A DNA stretch of 64,000 nucleotides from Pogonophryne albipinna (GCA_028583405.1 JAPTMU010000156.1:186001-250000); one strand, 5' to 3'. Counted from the stretch's first letter, positions 45,378-57,130 are shown. The notes: generated by a model from the sequence alone, not told the origin. Numbers and translations are program-made.

Positions 45378-45535
45378 CTTCTCAGGCAGAATTCACGACT
45401 ACGAGCAAATACAGTGATTCCTCCAGCATAACATGTCATTACGGCTAGCAAAGATCATATCCCCTCAGTCAAACCTTTAGCTTCTCAGGCAGACTACGAG
45501 CAGAATACAGTGATCTCTCCAGTATAAACATTTAT
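45378..45535. repeat. ~103 bp spaced direct repeat
   Basis: CTTCTCAGGCAGA, GACTACGAGCA and ATACAGTGAT, then CTCCAG, occur in order at 45378 and again at 45481, with small indels. They lie downstream of the putative primer site in minus-strand sense. Confidence 0.75.
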
Positions 45536-45858
45536 CAACATAAAACAAGACCAACAAACAAAACAAACAACCATCAAACAGAACAAACAACCAACAAACG
45601 ACAATCAACAGATCTCAACCATAACTGTGCCCTAAATCTCAGATCCTACTCTCCTCTGCTTTTTCTTTTTAACCAATACAACTTCAAAAGTAATTTCATT
45701 CCAAATACGTTTTGCTTACTGTGAGTTGGTATTTCTTCTGTGGAAGTCTCAAGTCTGGTTTCTCAATTCCTTGAAATGTTACCACAGCCGTCTCAGGGCT
45801 GCCTGGCCAAGGGAGTTGAGACCCCCAGAGAAGGAACACAGCAACCTCCAGCATGGGC

Positions 45859-46270
45859 AATCTCGGTGGGACCTCCAAAATGTTGGAAAAATAATGAAAC
45901 CGAGAGGAATCAATAAAACACAAACACAGAAATAGTTGAAATTAATCATTATTATTTAGTTGTGCACCACCAAACAACAATGGGGAAACATTACCTGCTC
46001 TCAAGCAATCATACAGCAATGCTTCCACGAATACAAGAAACACAGGGGCAGATATACGTTTCTAAATGACACACGAACATGTTCCCTAAACATGTTTAAC
46101 GCACACACATTGTCAGGTCTCCTAAACTTGGACATGTTCCAGATGTCGAAAGGTCATCATCTCATGCCTTCTTTAGGAGTCTTGCAGGATATGAATTATC
46201 CAATTTAAAAAAAAAAAACTATATATACGTCTGCACATGAACGCACATACATTTCTTTCATTAACTAACA
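45859..46270 (-). mobile_element. Retroviral-type LTR with tRNA-Gln primer binding site
   Basis: The plus strand at 45859-45877 reads AATCTCGGTGGGACCTCCA, which is the 3' end of tRNA-Gln(TTG) including CCA; the minus strand therefore has the complementary primer site. Three bases away begins a 390 bp segment (45881-46270) that on the minus strand runs TGTTAG...CCAACA, fitting an LTR. A TATATATA lies near 46221 on that strand. No second LTR, gag or pol is visible, so it is a remnant. tRNA-Gln priming limits the family but does not name it. Confidence 0.7.
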
Positions 46271-46275
46271 CTTAA

Positions 46276-47424
46276 AGGGGGGGTAGGTAAGTTTGAGAAA
46301 CCGGCTCGAGATACACTTTTTGTTATATTCCATGGAATGCTCTTAACATCCCGATAGCAATGCATATCTTAAGTGCTTTGACAAAAAATCCATAACAAAT
46401 TTTCATCTGTGGAAGCCGTAATACTGTAAAAAGTACGACCAATCCGTTTAGCCGGCCCGGCTAAACGGATTGGATTGCCGTCCTGTCTGTCAGCCTTCCA
46501 TCTCGTGCACGCACAAATGTATCTCGTGCCCTCATTGGGCGTGCCGTCATTGGGCGTGCATTGCAGCAGTACTTCAATGACTCGCCAGCAACAGGCGGCC
46601 ACTTTCACCATGGCAGAGTTAGGTTCAACATCGTCTACTGGTGGCAAAAGAAATAATGTAACGGAGCAAATTAGGAACAAAAACAAAGTGGAAACTAGGA
46701 GAATTCAAACCAGAGTCAATATCGGAGTTGCTTTTCAACGATGGCGACAACTGATGCAACACACCTATGGGGGTTATTCCCTATCTTTATTCAAGAGCGT
46801 GGCATTTAAATTTGAGAGCATACTTTATGTATTTATTTCCCTCAAACCCTGTCCTCGCACTCAAATAGTGCCTGCTTGCACTTAGATCTGCTTCTGCTCA
46901 AACTGTACGCTTGCACTCAGATATATTGCTGCTTACGGATTTTTTCTGCTCTCAGATTTATTCTCTGCGCGCTCGAAACTTTTGTGCAACAATCCTGTCA
47001 AAATCCCTCAACCAATAGGAGGCCAGGTGTCCTTGCGGGTGCGTTCGTTTTACTTATTACAGCGTCCCGTAAGGGCGGTTACTCTTTGGTTTGTCTTTGG
47101 TGCGATGACAGGGTTTGAGTGAAGGAAATCAATAAAGTATGCTCTCAAATGTAAATACCACGCTCTTGAATAAAGATAGGGAATAACCCCCATACACACC
47201 GAGTTGAAATCTGACGCCGTGGTCGCTCTTTTTCTCTTGGACAGGTTTTGTATGGTTTACAATTCCCCTGAACTATATAGCCAACCTAAGTCATGTGCGC
47301 GTTCATGTGTGTTGGAGGAGGTGCTCTGTAAGGAAGTCTGAAGGAAGGGGCGGATTCTTTTCGGCTGTGTACTTTCAAATTTTAGTGCACTCGAGCCGGT
47401 TTCTGAAACTTACCTACCCCCCCT
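46276..47424. mobile_element. TTAA element with 35 bp terminal repeats (GGGGTAGGTAAG family)
   Basis: Ends AGGGGGGGTAGGTAAGTTTG then GAGAAACCGGCTCGAG at the left, and the inverse at the right, inside TTAA at 46272-46275 and 47425-47428. A plus-strand frame has NIGVAFQRWRQLM and, after the internal insertion, LKSDAVVALFLLDR before a donor-like CAG|GTTTTG; I recall this pair as one exon in fish genomic proteins but cannot name it. Another TA-flanked element splits the exon. Confidence 0.8.
46768..47192. mobile_element. TA-flanked MITE with ~63 bp inverted repeats
   Basis: The left arm TGGGGGTTATTCCCTATCTT and onward to GAGAGCATACTTTAT is matched by its inverse ending CCCCCA. TA occurs on both sides (46766-46767 and 47193-47194), as for Tc1/mariner. 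The 425 bp interior contains a repeated CTTGCACT/CAGAT motif. It is inserted inside the exon-like sequence of the TTAA element. Confidence 0.85.
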
Positions 47425-47579
47425 TTAACTATATTATATCTAAATGTAGCCTCTTTGCATTTCCTCTGAGCTTGGCGTCAGCTCACTTAACTTAATAATT
47501 AGCAAAGAGAGACGATGCTATGGAAACTGTAACTTAATAACATACCTAGTTACTATGACTAGGTCCAAGATTGATATAA

Positions 47580-49373
47580 CAATAAGTACCCTGTATCAAG
47601 ATTGATGTAAAACAAGTGAAATTTGACCTTTTTAGAGAGATTTAGCACACAAATAACCACTTCTGGGGTCATTTGGGTGGATTTGACCTATCTCTGGCCC
47701 CCCTTGCTCGATTTTGCTGATTGACATCTCTTTCTAACCGTCGGAGCCAATGGAATCGAGGGGAATGCCCAAATACTCCTTATTTGGTAATGTGTGTGTG
47801 TGTGAGAGACTGCCGCATAGCCAAAACCAGAAGCTGCGATAACTCTGGTGGCTACCATTAGCAGCTAACTTTTAATCTCTGATTTATACATAAAAATGGA
47901 ATTATGGATTATAAATAATGCTGTCAAAATGATCGCGTTAACGGCAGTAATTAATTTTTTGAATTAATTGCGTTAAAATATTTAACGCATGTGCAGAATG
48001 GCCCGCCCCATACATCCCACCAGTGGCAGCGCCAGGGTATGGCTGGGGTAGGCTACATCCATACCAAGAAATGGCTTAGCCCCACCTTAGTCCCACTATG
48101 AAAAATGATGTTAAAGTAAGCAAAATAAAGTCCGCCAACTCGCGCCGAGAATTGCACAGACAGCAGTTAGTAAGATTGATTTCAGTAGCCACTTGTCTGG
48201 AAAGACCAGAAACGTTTTTGAAAACTTTTGTCATGTAGTGATCGTCTTCTTAATAGAACATCTTTGATAATGTCTTCTGGCCAATCAGAATCAAGATAAC
48301 GGCGTGGTGTTGTTGCAGGAAGTCCCGACGGAGAATACTTTTGCTGTAGTACAGGGGTGCACATAACTGGTATGCATGCGCGGCAACAATCTGAAATGCT
48401 TACCGTCACTTGTGTCACAAAGGGCATTTCCGTACCGACGTACTTGTGAAGCTTTTCCAGAAGACTGTTATATCCCCGGACGACAGAGCCAGTCGCCGTG
48501 TGCACAGACAGGGCTGCTGTTAACGTCGGTCTGTACAACGGAATTGTGCCAAAACTACGCTCCCCCCGTGTTGATAGAAATCAACACGTAATGAAATAAG
48601 ACCCCACGGTTTGATGATTGATAAGTGTGTGGGCTGTCTTTCATTTTGACACACAGAACAATGTTATAATAAACATACATACATGCATACTGTATGTTAA
48701 ATGGATATATCCGCCTTCTTTCATTTATCTTTCCATTCCCACAACAATATACATAAAGAAATGGCATATTTTGGACATAGTTCGAATGGTGATTAATCAT
48801 GATTAATTAATTTTTAAGCTGTGATTAATCTGATTAAAATTTGTAATCGTTTGACAGCCTAAATAAAAAATAATTCCACAGAAACATTATCAACCTATGG
48901 ATTAACCGATTCAGCCGCGTTTTTTCTCATTTTAATGCCATTGAACAAGTCTTTTGATCAGATTGACAGCTACGGTGAGACGATCTCCCGTAAAAGCTAC
49001 GTAAAGGTACGTGTTGTGATGTCTGTGTTTGCTTCCCCTGTCGCGAGTTCGGATCACTCAGTGATGATATATATACCTAAATAATCTGTGGAACCTCAAC
49101 TTTAATCGGATATCTTGTATGTGCAGCTACGATAAGTAATAAGGATATCTTTTATCTTGAGTTCTGTGCCAAAGTGCGTTAGCATTTTTCGCTCAGGGGT
49201 AATTTAGATGCTTCATATGAGACTTGTGTTTTGTTTTGGTAAAAATTGTTTGTATCGTCAGTTAGCTGAGATTATTCCCGTTAATCTGGTACAACACATT
49301 AATAGGTTCTTAAATATTGTCGTGAAAAAAGAAAAAAAAGTACCCGCCGAGGGGGACCTTGGGGCTTAACAGG
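47580..49373. mobile_element. piggyBac-like TTAA element, copy 2 (left end missing)
   Basis: The right end GGGGGACCTTGGGGCTTAAC then AGG is followed by TTAA (49374-49377). Sequences such as AAGTACCCTGTATCAAGATT near 47588 match the other copies. A hAT-like element interrupts it at 47916-48862, and the GAGCCTG end is missing. Confidence 0.65.
47916..48862. mobile_element. hAT-like element (AGGGCTGTCAAA family), copy 2, inverse
   Basis: From TAATGCTGTCAAAATGATCG to TGTAATCGTTTGACAGCCTA this is an inverse copy of 25509-26573, with a similar unnamed ORF on the minus strand (48182-48538). Confidence 0.75.
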
Positions 49374-49377
49374 TTAA

Positions 49378-49683
49378 TAAGTCATCCCTAAGCAGATAGG
49401 TGTGTGGTTAAAATGTAGCAGCCTGCCATCGCTCTTTAGCTGTTCTAATGAAGGTAAACACAGTGCAGTAAAAGGCACAGCTCTTTGCAGCTGGTGCTGC
49501 TCTTCTCAGATTCTGCTGAGTTACACGTCACTGCCTCCTGGTGCAACAGAGATTTCATGAAGTGAAGGAGGTTTTCCTTCTATAAAACAGCTTCGGGCAT
49601 TAGATACTGTGAGAGTCACGGACATGAATTCATAGATCAAGACAGACTGGTTCACAGACTCTCGTGTTTTGCCGATCCGGTGC
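49378..49683. other. Intron sequence, nothing recognised
   Basis: A short stretch of moderate composition between two TTAA elements; it may be original intron sequence. Confidence 0.4.
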
Positions 49684-49687
49684 TTAA

Positions 49688-51328
49688 CCTGTTCAACCCC
49701 ATCCGCCCGCTGGCGGGGGAAAAACGCATCATCTGCAGGAAACAGCGTCTGAGGGCTTCTTAATATTTAATAAACTGTGAATGTTTCATATCCATGTAAC
49801 AGGAAGAAACTCAGCTAACTGATGATATGAACCATTTTTAGCAAAAAAAAACACAAGACTAACGCTGAGCCTCTGAATTAGCCCTGAGCGAAAAATTACT
49901 AACGCCGTTAGCACATAACTCACGGTATAACACCCTTATTACTTATCGTAAATGCAAATCCAACATACCGATTAGCATTGTTTGAGCTATATATATATCT
50001 CTTTATATTATTTAATAGTTTAACATTTATTTTCTTGCTGTTTATAGTCTTTATTATTATTATCATTTATTTATATGTATTCTTAGTTAGTGTCATAAGT
50101 TAAAGTAGTGTCTATGCTTTTATTTTGAAGGCATGTTTTGGGCTCTGGGTGATTAGAGCACCTGTTGTAATTGTATATATTGGAGACAGGTGGGTGGTGG
50201 GAGCCAGAGCACTAGTAGGCAAACGTTTTTTTACCAGGGTGTTTCAAGCCACACAAAATAAAGCCATAGGAATGGCTTAAGGAAAAGAGGTATAAGAAAC
50301 CTGTTCATTGTACTTTATTATTGGAATAAAATGCACAAATGGAGGTTCTTGTCTGGACTTGGATGATCATTGCCCTGCGTAAGATCCGCTAACTAGTGCC
50401 TCAGCGGCGGTTTTAATTCTATAGGATTTTGACCGCTACAAGCATTGTGAGATTAAACAGATTCGATGGGTATCTGTATCATCACTCCATGATCAGAACT
50501 CGCGAAATGAGAAACAAAAACAGACATCACAACACGTGGCATTAGGTAGCCAAAACGGCAATATGTCTTACCTTTGTTGTTGTCTGATCAAAAGTTGTCT
50601 TCAATGGCATTAAAACGATAAAAACGCTGCTGAAGGTTAATCCATAGGTTAATCCAATGTGTCTGTGTCACTTTGAAATGATTTCTGATAATCCATCAGC
50701 AATAAACCTAGTTTTAAGTTGTCAGAATTCAGAGCGTAAGATAGCTTTCGCTTTGGGCAAACTGCGTGCGCATAGCCCCCACTTCTCAATGGTAACGTTG
50801 GTGTGTATGTGGAAATTCCCCTTTGATTCTATTGATTCTAACAGTTCAAAAGAGATGTCAATCATCAAAATCGACCAATGGGTTCCAGAGAAACGGCAAA
50901 AACGCCCATTTCCACCCAAATGACCCCAGAGGTGGAGTTTTTTTTCTAAACCTCTCTAAAAAGGTCAAATGTCACTTGTTTTGCATCAATCTTGATACAG
51001 GGTACTTATTATATGTTGTACTTTGGATTCCTAAAGCTTTCAGTCTACTAACCCATCATCCAAGGGTGGTTTTCACTATAAGTAAAAAAATATTTTTGGA
51101 CGGACACTGTAATTCACATTGTTTTACTATTTTCAATCTGAATTTTCTTTAAAATAAAAAACATCTATATTGATTCTGAATATTCTACATCCAACTCACA
51201 GGTTTATCATTACTTTGAGAAAAAAGATTATTAATTTTCCCTTTTTTAGAAGTGTAGTTATGGTCATTTGTTCTGGAAATTTCATTTTCGAGCCTGAGAC
51301 CTGAAAAACAGGCTTGGGGCTTAACAGG
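49688..51328. mobile_element. piggyBac-like TTAA element, copy 3 (inverse)
   Basis: TTAA at 49684-49687 and 51329-51332 bound ends CCTGTTCAACCCC and, on the other strand, CCTGTTAAGCCCCAAGCC. The body is an inverse relative of copy 1 but clearly more diverged than copy 4 is. A possible solo LTR is inserted at about 50092-50441. Confidence 0.75.
50092..50441 (+). mobile_element. Possible solo LTR in the TTAA element
   Basis: This segment is absent from the other copies of the family. It starts TGTCATAAGTTAAAG and ends TTTTGACCGCTACA, with AATAAA signals near 50259 and 50331. The target duplication was not established. Confidence 0.35.
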
Positions 51329-51332
51329 TTAA

Positions 51333-51770
51333 ACAAATAGCTCTACATCCCTGGTCGAAATGTCCCTAAAATTAAGTCCGAATTCGAAATATAGCTCAAA
51401 TAATGTCATTGCCCTTTCCGGGCTTCGTACAATACAAAAACAAATATTTTATTTTAAAAAGTAAAGTCCTTTCGAGTCATCTGTCTCAAGCCTAAGTCAA
51501 GTCTCAAGTCATGAATACCAAGTCAAAGTCAATTTGAGTCTTTTATCAATGTTAGTCAAGCTAGTCTCGGGTCAAAAAATATGCGACTCGAGTCCCCCAC
51601 CTCTGGTATATATTGTGTAGAATGTTGCCGTATTACTGTATCAAATAGAATACAAATATAATAAACACAAACAGTTAGTACAAGTAGTATTTTTGTTAAT
51701 TGTATATGTATTAAGAGAGTTATATGCTTTTTAGATTTATTTTCTCTCTTTCTCTGTCCGTCTGTTTTAG
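51333..51770. other. Intron end with hAT-like CTCGAGTCCCCCACCTCTG terminus
   Basis: The 3' part of the intron. At 51465-51608 the sequence repeats AAGTC/CAAGTC and ends GACTCGAGTCCCCCACCTCT, a familiar hAT end; the other end is unclear. A good pyrimidine tract (TTTTCTCTCTTTCTCTGTCC) precedes the final exon. Confidence 0.45.
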
Positions 51771-52583
51771 AAACCGAAAGGAAGAGAGAAACGTCACAGC
51801 TGTCAGCAATGTGATGAATCCTTTACAACATCTAGAACTTTAAAGAGCCACCTGCGTATTCATAAAGGAGAAAGAACGTACAGCTGTGAAGTGTGTGGGA
51901 AAACTTTCACTAGATCGGCTGGTGTCAAAACACATCAACGTATTCACACAGGAGATAAACCGTACAGCTGTGAAGAGTGTGGGAAAACGTTCACTCAATC
52001 AGGTCCTCTTAAAACACATCAACGTATTCACACTGGAGAGAAACCGTACAGCTGTGAAGAGTGTGGGCTAACGTTCACTACATCAGGTGCGCTCAAAACA
52101 CATCAACGTATTCACACAGGAGAGAAACCGTACAGCTGTGGAAAATGTGGGAAAACGTTCACTCAATCAGGTGCTCTCAAAACACATCAGCGTATTCACA
52201 CTGGAGAGAAACCGTACAGCTGTGAAGAGTGTGGGCAAACATTCACTCAATCATGTGCTCTCAAAACACATCAACTTGTTCACACTGGAGAAAAATCATA
52301 CAGCTGTGAAGAGTGTAGGCAAACGTTCACAACATCAGGTAATCTCCAAACACATCAACGTATTCACACTGGAGAGAAACCATATAGCTGTGAAGATTGT
52401 GGGAAAACATTCACTCAATCATCTGCTCTCAAAACACATCAACGTATTCACACAGGAGAGAAACCTTACAGCTGTGAAGAGTGTGGGCAAACGTTCACGA
52501 CATCAGGTGCTCTCAAAACACATCATCTTGTTCACACTGGAGAGACACCGTACTGGTGTGAAGAGATGCCGTTTTCTCCCTAA
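51771..52583 (+). CDS. C2H2 zinc-finger protein, final exon with nine fingers
   Basis: After the acceptor CTGTTTTAG at 51770, the exon opens with KPKGREKRHSC and runs without interruption to a TAA at 52581-52583. It holds nine tandem C2H2 fingers of the Krueppel type joined by TGEKPY-like linkers (HTGEKPYSCEECG). The first finger (CQQCDESF...HLRIH) is the most diverged, and a tenth is cut off after WCEEMPFSP. The fingers are very alike, with recognition-helix stretches such as QSGALKTH and TSGNLQTH, suggesting recent tandem expansion. It is likely a nuclear DNA-binding regulator of the large fish finger family, perhaps directed at transposons. The start exon at 31273 joins in phase. No KRAB or other effector domain is visible. 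Confidence 0.85.
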   Translation, partial: KPKGREKRHSCQQCDESFTTSRTLKSHLRIHKGERTYSCEVCGKTFTRSAGVKTHQRIHTGDKPYSCEECGKTFTQSGPLKTHQRIHTGEKPYSCEECGLTFTTSGALKTHQRIHTGEKPYSCGKCGKTFTQSGALKTHQRIHTGEKPYSCEECGQTFTQSCALKTHQLVHTGEKSYSCEECRQTFTTSGNLQTHQRIHTGEKPYSCEDCGKTFTQSSALKTHQRIHTGEKPYSCEECGQTFTTSGALKTHHLVHTGETPYWCEEMPFSP

Positions 52584-53920
52584 CCCATCATGTATTTTCC
52601 TAAATCTGAGGAACAGTTTTTTATGTTTTAACCAGCGTTCACACTGTGCCAAAACAAGGCCACAGAGATGCTGTTTCTCCCGATGTAATTCAAATTATTG
52701 TTATACTATGCTATGTTTCAACTAGGGCTGTCAAGTTAACGCGTTGACGCAAAAAAAAATTAACCCCTCTAATTATTTTAACATGATTAACGCATGTGTA
52801 TTTTTTGTCCTCGGCCGCCCCGTAGTTTCAGAGCTCATCAAGTTTAAAATACCATCTACAAGCTGATGCTGACAGCCCCGCTCCTGCCGTCCGCTTGCGG
52901 CAGACCACACTTCCACGCTCACCGGCAGGCACCGACTGGCCATCGGGAGGACCGGGAGGGTGTGTGTATGTGTGGCGCGAGAGAGAGAGAACGGGCACAC
53001 CTTACGTGTATTGTTGTTGATAGCATCTGGTGCTAGCTTACTGCACTAACGGATATAAGGAGCTTTAAATTAAAAAAGAGGAGCGACATTTCGCTGACAA
53101 CTGCGCCGAGCACTTGACTTTATGCAGGTAGCCAGACAGTGGGACATTGTACGGAAAGTCAGCACGGATAGTGCGCGCAACATGATTGCAGCATCCAGGC
53201 AGCTCCCGTTCGAGCATATGCCTTGACTTGCACATAGCTCCAACGATCCATCAGTGTCTCTCTCCACACACACACACACACACACACTTTGTATTGTATT
53301 ATTGTATGAGAGAGGTTCCAGGTTGAATTGTGGTGGATATTTTTAATGTTCAGAGGTTGTTCTGTTTAATATTCATGAGTATTTGTCATTGTTCAAATGA
53401 TAATAAACAAACATTTGCATAAAGCATATTTGTCCACTCATATGTTGATAAGAGTATTATTAAAAAATATCCCTCTAAGGAACATTTAGAACAGATAAAA
53501 AATTTGCGATTAATTTGCGATTAATCTCGATTAACTATGGACAATCATGCGATTAAATATTATAATCGACTGACAGCCCTAGTTTCAACCATGGTTTTCT
53601 AATAGTCTTGTTATCCCTTTTATAAAATATTATATGTCCAGGGTTTAATTGCTAGCGTTGTTAAGCTGAAGGAATTTATTTTCAATGTTCATTAATATGC
53701 CGAGTAGTTTCTCGAATAATCTGTTTGGTTTATAACATTTTGTGACTTTAAACTTTGATTGGGATGTTTTTGATAGTTCCTGTTGAGTTGGCAGTCTATT
53801 CCGGTCTAAAAGAAGAACCAATGATGAATGTATCTAGAAAATATTCATGATGATTTCGGTTTGATACTGTTATCTTTTGTTTAAATTATCAGAATGTACC
53901 AAAATAAAAAAGGCCTTAGA
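52584..53920 (+). other. Probable 3' UTR of the zinc-finger gene
   Basis: Sequence from the stop codon to an AATAAA near 53903. It is enlarged by the hAT element at 52723-53581. Limits are inferred only. Confidence 0.4.
52723..53581. mobile_element. hAT element (TAGGGCTGTCAAG), in the zinc-finger 3' UTR
   Basis: Ends TAGGGCTGTCAAGTTAACGC and, inverted, TAGGGCTGTCAGTCGATT. The 8 bp GTTTCAAC is duplicated exactly (52715-52722 and 53582-53589). 859 bp, no transposase domain. A (CA)n run at 53267-53286 lies inside. Confidence 0.92.
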
Positions 53921-54471
53921 AACAGACGCACATCCCTGCATATTTGTACATCATAAACATATCATTCCCTTGTTTTAGGGCCGCTGACTGCTGGATTAAA
54001 TATGTCACTCAAACTTTCATTTTAATGAAAAATATACTTTTTAACCCAAGGTGTTTGTCCTGGTTTGATCTAGTGAAGGACTCCAGCACATAATGAGGTA
54101 TTACACAACAAAAAGTGTGTTTCTCCAACAGTTTAAGTCTCTGAACACCTATAAAAGAAGTTCAATCAGAATCATAAAATTGTTCTTTCAATTGTTTGTG
54201 GTGGAATAACTGTATGGAAACTATTTTTATCAACAATGTATAATTTAAGGAGTCTTTTAAGCAAAAATGGTAAATATTTAGCATTAGCAACACAATTTTT
54301 CACGCTAATTAACATTTATATCTGTCTGTTGAGGGCTCTGAAGTTAAGTGTATTTATTACGGCAAATCCATCAATCCAAGTGAATCAAAGTTTATTTATT
54401 CAGCCCAATATCACAAATTATACTTTACAGTTTATACAGAGCATGAAAACGCCAGAAATTCCCGGTGCTCG
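53921..54471. other. No gene recognised
   Basis: AT-rich sequence after the probable polyadenylation site; 54386-54440 (CAAAGTTTATTTATTCAGCC, then CAATATCACAAATTA) is a dispersed fish LINE/SINE-like tail. Confidence 0.4.
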
Positions 54472-54475
54472 TTAA

Positions 54476-56099
54476 ACTCTTAAGCCCGAGGGTCCCCCCA
54501 GTGGACCCCTCCCACCGTTTTATTATGAGACTATGTCTCAGGGCTTCTTACCATTTATGAAACTATTAATATTCCATACCCTTTTAACGGTAAGAAACTC
54601 AGCTAACTGACAATGTGAACAATTTTTAGCTAAAAGAAACACAAGAGTAATACCAAGCCTTTGAATTAGCATGGAGAGAAAAAATGCTAACTAATGCTAA
54701 CGGAATTTTGCACAGCACTCACGGTAGAAATGCCCTTATTACTATCTTAACTGCACAAACAAGATATCCGATTAAAGCTGAGATTCCACACATGTAATGT
54801 CATCACTGTACGACCCCGAATTGCGGAGCTATCAGCCAGAAAAGAGAAAGTAAACAACATCCGGTTTAAAAAATATTACAATAATTTCGTCTTACCTTTT
54901 TTGATTTGTGATCAAAAGTTGTGTTCACCGGAATAAAAACGCCGCTCAAGGTTAATCCAATGTCTTTGTGTCACGTAGAAATTTTGACTGATAATCCATC
55001 ATCATATTTATGGCAATATACTGGGTATAAAGTTTTGCCGTCCAGGCGTGCACTTTCAGATATGCTTTGTTCGCTTCTCTATTACGTCCGCTATGGTAAT
55101 GTTTACGTGGATTTGGGAACTGCCCATCGATTCTATTGGTTCTGATGGTTAAGAAAAAGGTGTAAATCACACGAATCGACCAATGGGTTCCAGAGATATG
55201 GTCCTGCGTAAAGTATAAAGAATGCCAGCCAGTTTAAGTACATTACGCAGCCGACTTCATTTATTGTTTACTACGTAACAGCAGGCATTGCAGCAGGGCC
55301 CAGAGCGCACGGAGCACAGAGCGGACAGCAGATAACGGAATTGCAGTTTTATTGCTTATAGATTATCAGAACATTTCAAAGGGGACACAGCCACATTGGA
55401 TATTAACCTATGGATTAACTACATCATCGTTTTTATCGTTTTAATGCCATTGAAGACCAGTTTAGACCAGACAAAGAGGAAGGTAAGCCATTAGCCTAGC
55501 GCATGCTAGTACCTAGCGCCACTTGTTTTGATGTACGTTTTTGTTGTCGTAGTGTTTTTTTTGAAAAAAAAAATTTTTTTCACAACAGTTGTATTTGTAT
55601 GGAATGAATACCTACAGTGAAAATTCAAAGTAATAAAATGTTTTTTACAGTGAAAAAGTTCAAATGGAACTGATGGTTCCCAAATTACCCAGAGGTGAGT
55701 CCGCCTGGAATTTATTTTTCTAAATCTCTCTAAAAAGGTCAAATGTCACTTGTTTTGCATCAATCTTGATACAGGGTACTTATTATATGTTATAGTTTGG
55801 ATTCTTAAAGCTTTTAGTCTACTAACCCATCATTCAAGGGTGGTTTTTACTATAAGTAATGTTTTTTTTTTAGGCGGACATTAGAATTTACATGTTTTTA
55901 CTATGTTCCATCTGAATTTACTTTAAAATATAAACATCTATATTGATTCTGACACTTCTACATCCAACTCACAAATGTAACCTTGCTTCGAGAGAAAAGA
56001 TTATTCATTTACCCCTTTTAGAAGTGAAGATGTAGTCTTTGTTGTGTTAGTGGCATTTTCGAGCCTGAAACCTGAAAAACAGGCTCAGGGCTTAAGAGG
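54476..56099. mobile_element. piggyBac-like TTAA element, copy 4 (inverse)
   Basis: TTAA at 54472-54475 and 56100-56103; ends ACTCTTAAGCCCGAGGG and, on the other strand, CCTCTTAAGCCCTGAGCC. It is an inverse copy of 34966-36954 with high similarity; a 72-codon frame (54952-55170, minus) differs from its relative by only three residues. Confidence 0.8.
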
Positions 56100-56939
56100 T
56101 TAAAGAATATTCCTTAAAGACAGAAGAGTTAATAGCCCTTTCTCAATTGTCAAATTTCCGCTTGACTCCACGGTCCTCCGGTAGTGACCCAGAAATCGAT
56201 TTCAGCACGCCATGTTGAAGGAAAACTCATTTCGACCGGACTTATCTTAACCAATAACAGCTCTGCAAACTGTCTCTCCCCTGGATATTCGGCTACTTTT
56301 TTTATTTTATTAACTGCTTTAATCATGACGCAATGTTTCCAGTGAGAACAGCTGCTGAGGTCCGTGCAGAAAGCAGAACAGTTTGTTTAATATATATCAC
56401 TCAATAATATATATAAGAGGTCTAAATAACACTTTATTTGCAGGCTATAATAGATATATACAAACAAAGAGTCAATATTTTTCTAAAACCAGAATTAGGT
56501 GTGTGAGTCTGATATCAGTAGTGTAGATGTGTGAGCATGTAATTGCTAATGAAAACCTGGCAGAAAGTGCTGTTTTAGCCTCTTAAATGTAAATATTTCC
56601 TGCTATCCAATGCTTCCATCATATTATACTGAGTATTTGTGGGTTTGGACTCGAGAAACTGAGATGAACCCATTTAAAAAATATTTTCCACCAATTATCC
56701 ATTAATCAATTTTTCCAGAAAAGATGCAGATGAATCATTAATGAAAATAATTGTGAGTTGAAGTCCTATTTGTGAGGAGACTCAAACTGGTTAAGGATCA
56801 TCTCATGTATTACAAATTGATTTTCTGGCAATAAATGAGTTTGTGGAAAGCTTAGAGGCAACATAATCAAGCTAAAAGCCAATACTGACATATCAGCAGC
56901 AGTAATTTAGCAAAAATAGCTTTTTTTAACATCTACATC

Positions 56940-57130
56940 CTCTTGTGTGTTTGATCATGTAGAGCTGCAGGTGGTCATGTAGAGCTGCAGGCGATACTAT
57001 AGAGCTGCATCATGTAGAGCTGCATCATGTAGAGCTGCATCATGTAGGGCTGCAGGTGATCATGTAGAGGTGCATCATGTTGAGCTGCAGGTGACCATGT
57101 AGAGCTGGAGATGATCATGACGAGCTGCGT
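56940..57130. repeat. CATGTAGAGCTGCA minisatellite
   Basis: About ten copies of a 15-21 bp unit, CATGTAGAGCTGCAGGTGGT and shorter CATGTAGAGCTGCAT, with the ends variable. Confidence 0.9.

Larger units (their letters stand above)
42946..45858. other. AT-rich region without recognisable genes
   Basis: About 2.9 kb with no frame above background. If the LTR at 45881-46270 belongs to a minus-strand retrovirus-like element, the right part of this region would be its leader and internal region, but I see no gag or pol motif. Part of it (43530-43640) resembles the interior of the GGGTTGGG hAT family. Confidence 0.45.

Noticed and set aside
45859..45877. A tRNA-Gln gene
   Set aside because: Only the last 19 bases including CCA match; CCA is not encoded in eukaryotic tRNA genes, and the rest of the cloverleaf is missing. 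A primer binding site explains it better.
51886..52725. Overlapping plus-strand frames across the zinc-finger exon (61 and 212 codons)
   Set aside because: Shadow frames of the C2H2 repeat; they have no finger residues and lack upstream splice logic.
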